Positions 1 through 7,184 of a stretch of 32,778 bases of DNA are shown piece by piece (the first letter of the stretch is position 1; the number at the start of each line of letters is the position of its first letter). The DNA is from Bradyrhizobium jicamae. Lineage in GTDB: Bacteria > Pseudomonadota > Alphaproteobacteria > Rhizobiales > Xanthobacteraceae. Below the pieces are notes generated by a model that worked only from the letters and a program-made list of their open reading frames with translations, did no database searches and was not told where the DNA came from. Position numbers and translations under genes: made by a program. Where the stretch lies: positions 1 to 32,778 of the forward strand of contig NZ_LLXZ01000168.1 of assembly GCF_001440395.1 (NCBI RefSeq). The letters are read 5' to 3'.

Positions 1-228
1 CGAAAAATGCCGGAACGGCGCCCCCGGCGACACGCCGGCGCGGCGGGCGGCCTCCCGGACGCTGACCGCCTCCGCCCCGCTCTCGCCGACCAATTGCAGC
101 GCGGCATCGATCAGGACCCGCCGGAGGTCGCCATGGTGATAGGGCTTTGGCGCAGGCGCCTCGGCGGCGCGGCGGCGCGGCTTGGCGGTGGATGATTTTG
201 GGGCGGATAATTTGGCGGCTGGACGCAT
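1..228 (-). CDS. TetR-family transcriptional regulator, N-terminal part (cut by window edge)
   Basis: The reading frame opens at an ATG at 228 and runs off the left end, giving 76 residues. After a basic, Ala/Pro-rich tail of about 28 residues comes PYHHGDLRRVLIDAALQLV, then a helix-turn-helix (VREAARRAGVSPGAPFRHFS at about 57-76). This is the classic TetR DNA-binding domain; the ligand-binding domain lies outside the window. TetR proteins are usually dimeric repressors released by a small ligand, often controlling the divergent neighbour. Here the neighbour is the membrane protein at 468-1085, and two near-identical palindromes lie in the shared spacer. The family call is firm; the ligand cannot be told. 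Confidence 0.9.
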   Translation of the reverse strand, partial: MRPAAKLSAPKSSTAKPRRRAAEAPAPKPYHHGDLRRVLIDAALQLVGESGAEAVSVREAARRAGVSPGAPFRHFS

Positions 229-256
229 GGCCTCTCCTATCATCACCGGCTTGTGA

Positions 257-318
257 ATGTAAGCATCGATTACACTAATTGACCGGCTGGCTGAGCGCCA
301 TGTAACTGATGATTACAT
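257..318. promoter_or_regulatory. Twin palindromic operators between the TetR gene and the divergent membrane protein gene
   Basis: Two inverted repeats of the same form lie in the spacer. The first is TGTAA-N7-TTACA at 258-274. The second is ATGTAA-N7-TTACAT at 300-318. Both have perfect arms and the same 7-base spacer, and their centres are 43 bases apart, about four helical turns, so two dimers would sit on the same face of the DNA. Position and symmetry suggest the TetR protein binds here and represses itself and the divergent gene. The palindromes are seen; the binding is inferred. Confidence 0.7.
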
Positions 319-340
319 CACCATCCGCGCCATTGCGGGC

Positions 341-442
341 GGAGCGAAGCAATCCACGCCTGCACGGGATAGATGGATTGCTTCGTCGCGGAGCCTGTCA
401 TCGGGCGCGCATTCGCGCGACCCGTTGGCTCCTCGCCATGGC
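341..442. repeat. Intergenic palindromic repeat (GAAGCAATCCA family)
   Basis: CGAAGCAATCCA at 345-356 is matched by its exact inverse TGGATTGCTTCG at 374-385 with a 17-base loop. The following bases up to about 442 (TGGCTCCTCGCCATGGCGG) resemble the second half of a short repeat I know from Bradyrhizobium intergenic regions, split here by about 35 GC-rich bases. It lies just upstream of the gene at 468. Copy number in the genome cannot be seen from this window. Confidence 0.6.
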
Positions 443-467
443 GGCGTAGACATCAGGGGGAAAAGAC

Positions 468-1085
468 ATGCCGACGCGTCAAAACTGGTTCGAGGGCTGG
501 CGGCTGTTCGCCCTGCTCTCGCTGACCCTGCTGGCCCTCAGCATCTGGATTGCCGGCATGCGCGCGTTCGAGGTCGAGGGCGTGCGCATGGTGATCCGCT
601 TCACCGCGCGGACCTCGCTGCTGCTGTTCTGCCTCGCCTTCGCAGCCGCCGCGCTGGTGCGGCTGTGGCCCAACGCCTGGACGCGATGGCTGCGCCGCAA
701 CCGCCGCTATCTCGGCGTCAGCTTTGCCGCCTCGCACGCCATCCACGCGGTCGCCATCCTGGCCTTCGCCATCATGGACCCGATCGGTTACGCAGCCGCG
801 ACCTCGATCGCCTCCTACATCTTCGGCGGCATCGGCTATGCCTTCATCGTCGCCATGACCGCGACCTCGTTCGACCGCACGGCGGCTGCGATCGGCGCGC
901 GCGCCTGGCGGGCGCTGCATCTCGCCGGCGGCTATTACCTGCTGTTCCAGTTCATGGTCTCGTTCGGCAAGCGAATCCCTGACATGCCGGCCTACGCGCT
1001 ATTCCTGATCCCGCTGGTGGCGGTGTTTGCTTTGCGGATGATCGCGATGGCACCGCGCGCGCAGGCGCCGGCGCGGGCGGGATGA
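468..1085 (+). CDS. Ferric reductase-like / MsrQ-like transmembrane protein
   Basis: A 205-residue integral membrane protein with about six hydrophobic helices and no soluble domain. The start at 468 follows a clear GGGGGAAAA ribosome site. Helix 3 carries SFAASHAIHAVAIL (His90, His93) after a basic loop RRNRRYLGVS, and helix 5 starts WRALHLAGGYYLLFQF (His151). This pattern matches the ferric reductase-like transmembrane domain family, which binds haem and passes electrons across the membrane (YedZ/MsrQ are relatives). In that family a further His usually follows about one helix turn set after His151; here that region reads LLFQFMVSFG, so one usual ligand seems absent. It is likely controlled by the divergent TetR gene. 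Function in detail is unknown. Confidence 0.65.
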   Translation: MPTRQNWFEGWRLFALLSLTLLALSIWIAGMRAFEVEGVRMVIRFTARTSLLLFCLAFAAAALVRLWPNAWTRWLRRNRRYLGVSFAASHAIHAVAILAFAIMDPIGYAAATSIASYIFGGIGYAFIVAMTATSFDRTAAAIGARAWRALHLAGGYYLLFQFMVSFGKRIPDMPAYALFLIPLVAVFALRMIAMAPRAQAPARAG

Positions 1086-1236
1086 TCCAGAATGAGGATG
1101 ACGCGGTTGGGATCGGACCAATCGTAGTGCCGCGTTCCCCAGATGCCGCCCGAGCCTTCCGTGACGTCGGCCTGCGAGCGGCGCCTGTGGTGCACCTTGA
1201 GATACTCGTCGGCGCTGTTGGCCGATTGACCCGGAA
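1086..1236 (-). pseudogene. Possible remnant of an unidentified gene
   Basis: On the minus strand one frame reads PGQSANSADEYLKVHHRRR and then a segment containing GSGGIWGTRHYDWSDPN. This has the composition of a real protein rather than a GC-rich shadow, but it has no ATG or ribosome site. It starts within the end of the small secreted gene at 1237 and runs into the antisense of the membrane protein gene. It may be a decayed C-terminus left by a rearrangement. I do not recognise the family, and chance remains possible. Confidence 0.25.
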
Positions 1237-1563
1237 TTAGTTCGAGACCGCGTTGGCCTTGCGGACGAACAGGCTGTCGCCTTTTCGGATGATTTCGAGC
1301 GCACCAGCCTGCTGCGACGTCGAGAGAACCACGCTCTGGTCCGGCGCAAGAACGGACACCACGCGGACCGGCGTCCCCGCCTTGCCCTCTGCGAGGGTCG
1401 TGACGACGTGGAACCCATCGGGTTCAACGGTGTAATAGGCGACGCCGGACACTCCGCCGAGATCGATGCTCTTGCCCTCAATCGGGCGCAGGCCATTGGC
1501 GTGGGCGGCCCCCAGCGAAGCCAGGGTTAGTGCGGCGGCGAAAAGCGTGCTGCGAACTGACAT
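1237..1563 (-). CDS. Small exported protein of unknown function
   Basis: A 108-residue protein whose ATG at 1563 follows a good ribosome site (AAAGGAGA, 7-8 bases upstream). Residues 1-22 form a typical signal peptide (MSVRSTLFAAALTLASLGAAHA) with an AHA cleavage site, so the roughly 86-residue mature protein should be periplasmic. It contains no cysteine in the mature part and is rich in Val, Gly and Ser, ending SLFVRKANAVSN, which suggests a beta-rich fold. It is transcribed away from the LysR gene at 1666 across a short spacer with a palindrome, so it is a likely target of that regulator. I do not recognise the family. Confidence 0.8.
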   Translation of the reverse strand: MSVRSTLFAAALTLASLGAAHANGLRPIEGKSIDLGGVSGVAYYTVEPDGFHVVTTLAEGKAGTPVRVVSVLAPDQSVVLSTSQQAGALEIIRKGDSLFVRKANAVSN

Positions 1564-1637
1564 AGGAATCTCCTTTGGTTTCGGCGGCGAGGCCCAAAGC
1601 CCGTCGCTCCCTTGCCTCAGAAGATGGTCCAGCTATC

Positions 1638-1667
1638 ATTATCGATCAAACAGATAGGATCGATAAT
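1638..1667. promoter_or_regulatory. Palindromic operator overlapping the LysR start codon
   Basis: A perfect 10-base inverted repeat, ATTATCGATC (1638-1647) and GATCGATAAT (1658-1667), separated by 10 bases. The right arm includes the first two bases of the ATG at 1666. LysR-type regulators bind dyads in the divergent spacer and often repress themselves. A site over the start codon fits autorepression plus control of the secreted protein gene. The palindrome is seen; its role is inferred. Confidence 0.6.
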
Positions 1668-2598
1668 GGGTATCGATACCGTCAATCTAGGTCGTATCGA
1701 CCTTAACCTCCTTGTTCACCTTGATGCGCTGCTCACGGAACGTAGCGTCACGCGCGCTGCGGCTCGCGTCGGCATTGGTCAGTCGGCGATGAGCCACAAC
1801 CTCGCGCGCCTACGGGACCTCTTCGGCGACGAGCTTCTGACGCGGGGGCCGGAAGGCCTGCGCCTGACCCCACGGGCGGTGACGTTGGTTGAACCGGTGC
1901 GGATCACGTTGGCCCAGATCCAGATGCTGGTGTCGCGAGACAAAGCATTCGATCCAGCGACGGCGGTGCGAACTTTCAGGCTCGGACTGCCGGACAGCAT
2001 GGAAGTCCTGATCGTCCCTGCTCTCCTCGCGCGCCTGCGCGAGGTCGCACCCGGCATCCACCTGCGGCTCTACAATATCGGCTCTTCGCCGCTCCTGGAT
2101 CGTCTCGATGCCGACGAACTGGATCTCGCAATCGGCTATGACGTCTTCCCGCAGGGACAGGTCCACCATAAGCGGCGTTTGCTGTTCACCGAGACCTATC
2201 TATGCATGTTCAACGCCGAAAGGACGGGGGTCGTACCCCCGATCTCGCTCGACGACTACGTGCGGCTTCCTCATGTCCTGACCAGCTTGAGGCCGGGGCG
2301 CAGCGTGCGTGGCGTGGTGGACGACGCCCTGGAAAAGCTCGGATTGCAGCGCTCGGTCGTTCTGACCACACCACGCTTCCTCACGGTCCCGTCCCTGGTG
2401 GCGCGCGCACCTGTCGTCGTAACCATGCACGCGCGACTGGCTCGAATGTTCGCCGCCGAACTCGGGCTGAGCCTCAGCCCGCCTCCGGTGGCGCTGCGCG
2501 AGGTGACCGTTTCATTGCTGTGGCATGCTTCGTACGATGCCGATCCGGCTCACGCATGGTTGCGTCAACTCGTGGTCCAACTGGTTGCGGACGTCTGA
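1666..2598 (+). CDS. LysR-type transcriptional regulator (NodD/LinR-like)
   Basis: A 310-residue protein. The start at 1666 (MGIDTVNLGRIDLNLLVHLD) is preferred because the usual family N-terminus begins just before DLNLL and because AGGA lies at a proper distance; the frame stays open upstream to an ATG at 1624. The helix-turn-helix occupies about residues 11-68 (RSVTRAAARVGIGQSAMSHNL followed by LRDLFGDELLTRGPEGLRLTPRA). The effector domain starts near residue 95 (FRLGLPDSMEVLIVPALL). The style of the N-terminus resembles the NodD/LinR/PnbR subgroup, whose members answer to aromatic compounds, but the effector cannot be read from sequence. Neighbour and palindrome suggest it controls the secreted protein gene at 1237-1563. 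Confidence 0.9.
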   Translation: MGIDTVNLGRIDLNLLVHLDALLTERSVTRAAARVGIGQSAMSHNLARLRDLFGDELLTRGPEGLRLTPRAVTLVEPVRITLAQIQMLVSRDKAFDPATAVRTFRLGLPDSMEVLIVPALLARLREVAPGIHLRLYNIGSSPLLDRLDADELDLAIGYDVFPQGQVHHKRRLLFTETYLCMFNAERTGVVPPISLDDYVRLPHVLTSLRPGRSVRGVVDDALEKLGLQRSVVLTTPRFLTVPSLVARAPVVVTMHARLARMFAAELGLSLSPPPVALREVTVSLLWHASYDADPAHAWLRQLVVQLVADV

Positions 2599-2625
2599 GC
2601 CCCGATTGTTCTGCGGATACGAGTC

Positions 2626-2868
2626 CTATTGGTTCCGAACCAGATGGTATTTCCGACCGAGCCGGCGGTGCACGGTGATCACGGCACGGTCGACGTCGCT
2701 GATCAGGCTGTCACCGAGAACTACATTGGGTATTTCCCAGTTTCGTCCCTCGCGGATGTTGGGAAGCCCGCGCACGGCGGGAACGGACGCGGTTTCGCAT
2801 CCGGGCTGGCTGCGAAGCGCCTCCTCGGCAAGCTCGGTCAATTCCGCCGTAGTCTTTCCCGTCGTCAC
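2626..2868 (-). CDS. Conserved-type 80-residue protein of unknown function, translationally coupled
   Basis: The frame is best read from the GTG at 2868, which overlaps the TGA of the LprI-like gene as GTGA, so translation would be coupled. The resulting 80 residues start MTTGKTTAELTELAEEALRS and end RRLGRKYHLVRNQ. They look like a small cytoplasmic protein with an amphipathic N-terminal helix, a central PGCE...NWEIPNVVLGD segment and a C-terminal helix (DVDRAVITVHRRLGRKY). Short proteins of this style (PGCE and NWEI motifs) are common in Bradyrhizobium, without known function. A longer frame reaches upstream to 3003 but lies inside the neighbour. Confidence 0.7.
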   Translation of the reverse strand: MTTGKTTAELTELAEEALRSQPGCETASVPAVRGLPNIREGRNWEIPNVVLGDSLISDVDRAVITVHRRLGRKYHLVRNQ

Positions 2869-3242
2869 TGCTGGCCGATACCTTCCAGCTCCTTGGCGCG
2901 CCCTTCCGTCATGCTGCGCATGCACTCGCCGGCCTCGAGCCGGGCAATGGTGCCCTCGCCCATTCCGTAATAGAGGCAGTTGGCGTCGCGATACTGGACC
3001 CACAACCGCTGCGCGGCGCGCAACTGATCGCGCTGCTTGTCACCCGCGGTGCCCAACGCCTTCTGATAGGCCGCGTTCAGGCGCTTGTCCCATTGCGCGG
3101 TCTTCGCCTTGAGGCATTCGACCATCTGGTAAGTGTTGCCGTCGCAGGATGGTTCCGGCCCCTCCTGATCGCCGGCATGAGCGCTCGAAACCAGCGCCAG
3201 CAGCGCCGTAGCGCCGAGTACCGTTCGCAGCGTCATGCTCAT
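2865..3242 (-). CDS. LprI-family (DUF1311) exported lysozyme-inhibitor-like protein
   Basis: A 125-residue protein with a signal peptide (residues 1-23, ending SSAHA) and a mature domain with the DUF1311/LprI pattern. The pattern is C-x8-CL, then LNAAYQKAL, then QLRAAQRLWVQYRDANC, and a final Cys in EAGECMRSMTEGRAKELE. The conserved cysteines should form disulfides in the periplasm. Mycobacterial LprI inhibits lysozyme; most proteobacterial members are untested. Its ATG overlaps the stop of the upstream SDR gene (ATGA at 3242-3239) and its stop overlaps the next gene's start, so three genes form one tightly coupled operon. Confidence 0.85.
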   Translation of the reverse strand: MSMTLRTVLGATALLALVSSAHAGDQEGPEPSCDGNTYQMVECLKAKTAQWDKRLNAAYQKALGTAGDKQRDQLRAAQRLWVQYRDANCLYYGMGEGTIARLEAGECMRSMTEGRAKELEGIGQQ

Positions 3243-4090
3243 CCCTGCGGCGTCAGCCCGAGGCGCTTGGCGACGATCCTGTCAATTGTGCGCTTCGGCA
3301 ACACGGCGGCCATGAACAGCTGCATCGGATCAGGCGTAATTGTGTAGCGCACCTTTGGCTTCGGCAGCGTCAAGGCCTCGAACACCTTCTCGGCAATCAT
3401 CTCGGCCGGCAATCCCTTTGCGCCGAGCGCCAGCATGAAGGCGCGGATTTTCTCCAGCGCCGGGAGATATGGCGAGTTCTTGTAAGGCGAGATGTCGACC
3501 TCCTCGGCCTTGCTCCAGATCGGCGTCTTGACCGCACCGGGCGCGATGATGATGACGTCGATCCCGAACAGCATCAGCTCGCGGCGCAGGCTCTCCGACA
3601 GTCCCTCGATGGCGTGCTTGGAGGCGGAATAGGCCGAGGTCATCGGATTGCCGTTCTTGCCGGCGACCGAGGAGATCATCACGATCCGCCCCTTCGGTCC
3701 CTTCAGGCTGGGATCGGAGCCGAGCAGCGGCCCGAACGCCTGGGTCGCGATGATGGGCCCGATGAAATTGACCTCCATCTGGCGGCGGAATTCGTCGGCG
3801 GCAAGCTCCAGCACCGGGCCAGACACCGCGATGCCGGCATTGTTGACGAGGCCGGCCAGCGTTTCGCCATTGAGAACGGCGCGGACCTCGCGCGCGGCGC
3901 CCAGCACAGCGGCCTCATCGGTGACGTCGAAGATCAGCGGCGTGAAGTTCGCCCCAAACTCGCCTTTGAGGCGGTCGGCGTCGGCTTGCTTGCGGACGCT
4001 GCCGAACACTCGGAAGCCGCGGTCGAGCAGCAGTTTTGCACTGGCCCAGCCGATGCCGGTGGAAGCGCCGGTGATGACGACAGATCTCAT
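3239..4090 (-). CDS. Short-chain dehydrogenase/reductase (SDR)
   Basis: A 283-residue classical SDR, an NAD(P)-dependent oxidoreductase. It shows the cofactor motif TGASTGIG (7-14), the NNAG motif (83-86), Ser140/Ser141 in ISS, and the catalytic pair Tyr154 and Lys158 in YSASK. The basic residues after strand 2 (SVRKQADADR) suggest NADPH preference. The C-terminal part, with the segment PKPKVRYTITPDPM and the end LPKRTIDRIVAKRLGL, matches the group of SDRs often annotated as retinol dehydrogenase-like or sterol/lipid-active. The true substrate is unknown. It is first in an operon with the LprI-like and 80-residue genes. Confidence 0.92.
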   Translation of the reverse strand: MRSVVITGASTGIGWASAKLLLDRGFRVFGSVRKQADADRLKGEFGANFTPLIFDVTDEAAVLGAAREVRAVLNGETLAGLVNNAGIAVSGPVLELAADEFRRQMEVNFIGPIIATQAFGPLLGSDPSLKGPKGRIVMISSVAGKNGNPMTSAYSASKHAIEGLSESLRRELMLFGIDVIIIAPGAVKTPIWSKAEEVDISPYKNSPYLPALEKIRAFMLALGAKGLPAEMIAEKVFEALTLPKPKVRYTITPDPMQLFMAAVLPKRTIDRIVAKRLGLTPQG

Positions 4091-4546
4091 GGTCCAAGCC
4101 CTTGTCAGAGGTTTTAATGAAGTTCGTCGTGAAGGAATGCTTAAGCGCCGGTTGGCGTGCTTTCTTCACGGGGTGCGTCCAGCCTTGACGGCGTCTTGTT
4201 CGGCAAGTTGCTATTCGATTTTTCCCGGGAACGGTTTGGTGAGGATAGCAGCCGGATCGGGATACCGGAAGCGACGACGCAAGCACGATCCTGTCAGACA
4301 TGGGCGATTTATCGCGTGAAATCGCGGCATACGCCCCGATCGCATTGGTAAAGCAATTCGCAACGCGGCACTTGCAATGCGCGGCATGCTTCGACGTCGG
4401 CATAGCCGGCGGCGACTGCAATCCATGGATTGCCCGCTTCGGATGCAGCCACGTGTAGTCCTGCCCGGCCACGCCTTTAACGCGGGTGTAAGGCTCGGCT
4501 CGTCATGGTGTGCGCCAACCCATCAACAACCGACAGGCTGCCCAGA
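4091..4546. other. Divergent intergenic region between the SDR operon and the DUF2336 gene
   Basis: About 450 bases hold the promoters of both flanking genes, which point away from each other. The only clear structure is a perfect 16-base palindrome, GCAATCCATGGATTGC, at 4418-4433. I find no convincing small gene, RNA or strong sigma-70 pair here. Confidence 0.5.
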
Positions 4547-5653
4547 ATGGTGCAACAGCCCGCACACTCGATTATTGCCGAACTCGAAGACGCCGTCAGG
4601 GGCGGTTCATCCGCCAAGCGGGTGGAAACCCTGCGACAGGTCACCGATCTCTTCCTCAACGACGGAGAACGTCTCAGCGACGACCAGGTCAAGGTCTTCG
4701 ATGACGTGCTCTGCCTGCTGATCGCGCGCGTCGAAACGCGGGCCAAGGCTGAACTTTCCAAGCGGCTGGCGCCGCTCGACTACGCCCCGTTCGAGGTGAT
4801 CCAGCATCTGGCCTGGGACGACGAGATCGAGGTCGCCGGCAATGTGCTGACCCATTCCAGCCGGCTCGGCACCGACGTGCTGGTCGAAATCGCCAGCAGC
4901 AAGGGCCAGGACCACCTGCTCGCGATTTCCGGCCGCGCCGAACTGCCCGCGGCGGTGACCGACGTCATCGTCGACCGCGGCGAAGGCCAGGTGATCCGCA
5001 AACTCGCCAACAATGCCGGCGCCAGATTTTCCGACCAGGGTTTTTCCAGCATCGTCGCGCGCGCCGGCGCGGACGACGAGTTGGTTGAGGCCCTCGGCCT
5101 GCGCGCCGATTTCCCGCAAAAGTTCATGGCCGACCTGCTGCGCCGCGCCAAGGAGACGGTCCGCGCCCGGCTGGTCGCCATCGCGCCGCCCGCGGTGCAG
5201 GAAGAGATCAAGCGGGTCCTGAACGACATCGCCCGCGAGGCGCCGACGCCAAGCCGCAGCTTCGGCGTCGCTGAGGAGCTGGTGAAGCTGATGAAGGGGC
5301 TGAACGAACTCGACGATGCGGCGGTCTACACATTCGCGGAGTCAAACAAGTTCGACGAGGTCACCGTGGCGCTTGCGGTCCTCAACGAAATGCCGGTCGA
5401 GATGACGGCCAGGCTGATGGAAGGCCCCCGCGCCGACCTGATCCTGATTCCCTGCCGCTCGGCGAAGCTGAACTGGCCGACGGTCGAGTCGATCCTGCGC
5501 AACCGGCCGGTCAAGCCTGCGATCAGCGAACAAACGCTGGAGATCGCGCAACGCGATTTCCGCAAGCTGTCGATGGAGACCGCCCAGCGCACCGTCCGCT
5601 TCTGGCAGTTGCACAACAAGATCGAGAAAGAGCCGATCATCCGGACGCATTGA
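4547..5653 (+). CDS. DUF2336 domain-containing protein
   Basis: A 368-residue soluble protein from the ATG at 4547 (MVQQPAHSIIAELEDAV); an in-frame ATG at 4505 would add 14 residues, and neither start has a strong ribosome site. Most of the length is a helical repeat-like domain typical of DUF2336, a family found in alphaproteobacteria, with segments such as RRVETLRQ-type helices, APLDYAPFEVIQHLAWDDEI and VAGNVLTHSSRL. There is no signal peptide or membrane helix. The function of the family is not established, so none is given. It stands alone, followed by a hairpin at 5668-5695. Confidence 0.85.
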   Translation: MVQQPAHSIIAELEDAVRGGSSAKRVETLRQVTDLFLNDGERLSDDQVKVFDDVLCLLIARVETRAKAELSKRLAPLDYAPFEVIQHLAWDDEIEVAGNVLTHSSRLGTDVLVEIASSKGQDHLLAISGRAELPAAVTDVIVDRGEGQVIRKLANNAGARFSDQGFSSIVARAGADDELVEALGLRADFPQKFMADLLRRAKETVRARLVAIAPPAVQEEIKRVLNDIAREAPTPSRSFGVAEELVKLMKGLNELDDAAVYTFAESNKFDEVTVALAVLNEMPVEMTARLMEGPRADLILIPCRSAKLNWPTVESILRNRPVKPAISEQTLEIAQRDFRKLSMETAQRTVRFWQLHNKIEKEPIIRTH

Positions 5654-5667
5654 GTCCGGCCGGACTT

Positions 5668-5695
5668 GAAGCGGCATCCATCAAGGTGCCGCTTC
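5668..5695 (+). terminator. Stem-loop after the DUF2336 gene
   Basis: GAAGCGGCA (5668-5676) pairs perfectly with TGCCGCTTC (5687-5695) across a 10-base loop, 15 bases after the stop codon. The following bases are only weakly T-rich (GTTCC), so it may be a weak terminator or an RNA-stabilising hairpin. Confidence 0.45.
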
Positions 5696-5974
5696 GTTCC
5701 GCTGGTGTAACAGGTGAGCGCGGAGGACGTAGCGCGCTCGACCCTGGCTCGCTTGACAATCGGCCTGATTGGCGAGCGGCACAACGCATCGAATGCAGAT
5801 TAAGAACCCGCGCTTTGAATCTGCAAACGCTGGCTTTTCCGTCGCTGATCTAACTGACGAGTTTGCTTCGCGCCAAGAAAGCGCGTCGCGCGTCAGTTCT
5901 TCGTTTCGGCGCGACTGGCGTGCTACGAGCGGCGCGTTGAAGAATGTGCTTGAAGCATCAATCCTTCAAGAAAA
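5696..5974. other. Intergenic region without a recognised gene
   Basis: About 280 bases between the DUF2336 hairpin and the ilvC terminator. An open frame starts at an ATG at 5793 (MQIKNPRFESANAGFSVADL) but has no ribosome site and runs on through the ilvC terminator and the repeat into the antisense of ilvC, so I do not call it a gene. A TTGACA at about 5752-5757 has no matching -10 box or gene. Confidence 0.4.
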
Positions 5975-6003
5975 CGGCGAGACCGCGGGGTGCGATCTCG
6001 CCG
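5968..6003 (-). terminator. Rho-independent terminator of ilvC
   Basis: CGGCGAGA (5975-5982) pairs with TCTCGCCG (5996-6003). Read on the minus strand, the hairpin is followed by TTTTCTTG, a good U-tract, so it stops leftward transcription from ilvC about 160 bases after its stop codon. The + strand also has a short ATTTT after the stem, but no plus-strand gene ends nearby. Confidence 0.7.
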
Positions 6004-6060
6004 GATATTTTCGTTCGAGACTTAGGATTTGGTGTTTCAATACCAGCCCGCCCTGGAGCC

Positions 6061-6152
6061 GTAGGGTGGGCAAAGGCGCATCGCGCCGTGCCCACCATCT
6101 CTCCACAGGCGTCGCCGTTAATGGTGGGCACGCTGCGCTTTGCCCACCCTAC
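6061..6152. repeat. Large palindromic repeat in the ilvC 3' region (GTAGGGTGGGC family)
   Basis: GTAGGGTGGGCAAAGGCGCA at 6061-6080 and the ensuing CGTGCCCACCAT to 6098 are mirrored by ATGGTGGGCACGCTGCGCTT (6121-6140) and TGCCCACCCTAC (6141-6152), with a 22-base loop. This is a well-known repeat type in Bradyrhizobium intergenic DNA. It begins 12 bases beyond the ilvC stop, so it is transcribed as a long hairpin in the ilvC 3' untranslated region before the terminator at 5975-6003. Confidence 0.85.
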
Positions 6153-6164
6153 GCGGCGCCGACC

Positions 6165-7184
6165 TTAGTTCTTGGTCTTGTCGACCAGCGCGCCCTTCTT
6201 GATCCACGGCATCATGTCGCGAAGCTTGGCGCCGACTTCCTCGATCGGATGCTCGGCGAGCTTGGCGCGGGTTGCCTTGAACGAGGTCTGGTTGACCTTG
6301 TTCTCCAGCATCCAGTCGCGGGCGAACTTGCCGCCCTGGATGTCGGCGAGGACGCGCTTCATCTCGGCCTTGGTCTCGGCGGTGACGATCCGCGGGCCGG
6401 TGACGTATTCGCCGTATTCGGCGGTGTTGGAGATCGAGTAGTTCATGTTGGCGATGCCGCCTTCATAGATCAGGTCGACGATCAGCTTCACCTCGTGCAG
6501 GCACTCGAAATAGGCCATCTCGGGGGCGTAGCCGGCCTCGACCAGCGTCTCGTAGCCGCCCTTGATCAGCTCGACCAGGCCGCCGCAGAGCACCACCTGC
6601 TCGCCGAACAGGTCGGTCTCGCACTCTTCCTTGAAGGTGGTCTCGATGATGCCGGCGCGGCCGCCACCGATCGCCGAGGCATAGGAGAGGCCGAGGTCAT
6701 GGGCGTTGCCGGAGACGTCCTTGGCGATCGCGATCAGGCAGGGCACGCCGCCGCCGCGCTGGTATTCGGAGCGCACGGTGTGGCCGGGGCCCTTCGGCGC
6801 GATCATCAGCACGTCGAGATCGGCGCGCGGGTCGAGCAGGTTGAAATGAACGTTGAGGCCGTGGGCGAAGACGAGCGCGGCACCCTTCTTCATGTTGTCG
6901 TGGAGGTGCTCGCGGTAGATGTCACCCTGCAGTTCGTCCGGGGTCAGCATCATGACGAGGTCGGCCCATTTGGCGGCCTCGGCGACTTCCATCACCTTGA
7001 AGCCGGCGGCTTCCGCCTTCTTGGCCGAGGCCGAACCCTTGCGGAGCGCAATGGCGACTTCCTTGACGCCGGAGTCCTTCAGGTTCAGCGCATGGGCGTG
7101 GCCCTGGCTGCCGTAGCCGACGATGACGACCTTCTTGCCCTTGATCAGGTTCAGGTCGGCGTCGCGATCGTAATAAACACGCAT
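6165..7184 (-). CDS. ilvC: Ketol-acid reductoisomerase
   Basis: A 339-residue class I (short) enzyme of Ile/Val/Leu synthesis. It converts acetolactate or acetohydroxybutyrate to the dihydroxy acid with NADPH and magnesium. The N-terminal Rossmann domain has VIVGYGSQGHAHALNL and the NADPH-phosphate loop RKGSASAKKAE. The all-helical C-terminal domain carries the metal-binding motif ETDLFGEQ and the following NMNYSISNTAEYG. Start at 7184 follows GAGGAAA. It is separated from the upstream exporter gene by about 150 bases, so it may have its own promoter as well as read-through from the ilv operon. Its terminator lies at 5975-6003. Confidence 0.98.
   Translation of the reverse strand: MRVYYDRDADLNLIKGKKVVIVGYGSQGHAHALNLKDSGVKEVAIALRKGSASAKKAEAAGFKVMEVAEAAKWADLVMMLTPDELQGDIYREHLHDNMKKGAALVFAHGLNVHFNLLDPRADLDVLMIAPKGPGHTVRSEYQRGGGVPCLIAIAKDVSGNAHDLGLSYASAIGGGRAGIIETTFKEECETDLFGEQVVLCGGLVELIKGGYETLVEAGYAPEMAYFECLHEVKLIVDLIYEGGIANMNYSISNTAEYGEYVTGPRIVTAETKAEMKRVLADIQGGKFARDWMLENKVNQTSFKATRAKLAEHPIEEVGAKLRDMMPWIKKGALVDKTKN

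Noticed and set aside
4211..4472. Minus-strand frame reading MAGQDYTWLHPKRAIHGLQ
   Set aside because: It contains the 16-base palindrome, has no ribosome site and continues out of frame into the SDR gene; not enough support for a gene.
5793..6060. Open frame starting MQIKNPRFESANAGF
   Set aside because: No ribosome site, and it reads through a terminator and a repeat into antisense ilvC.
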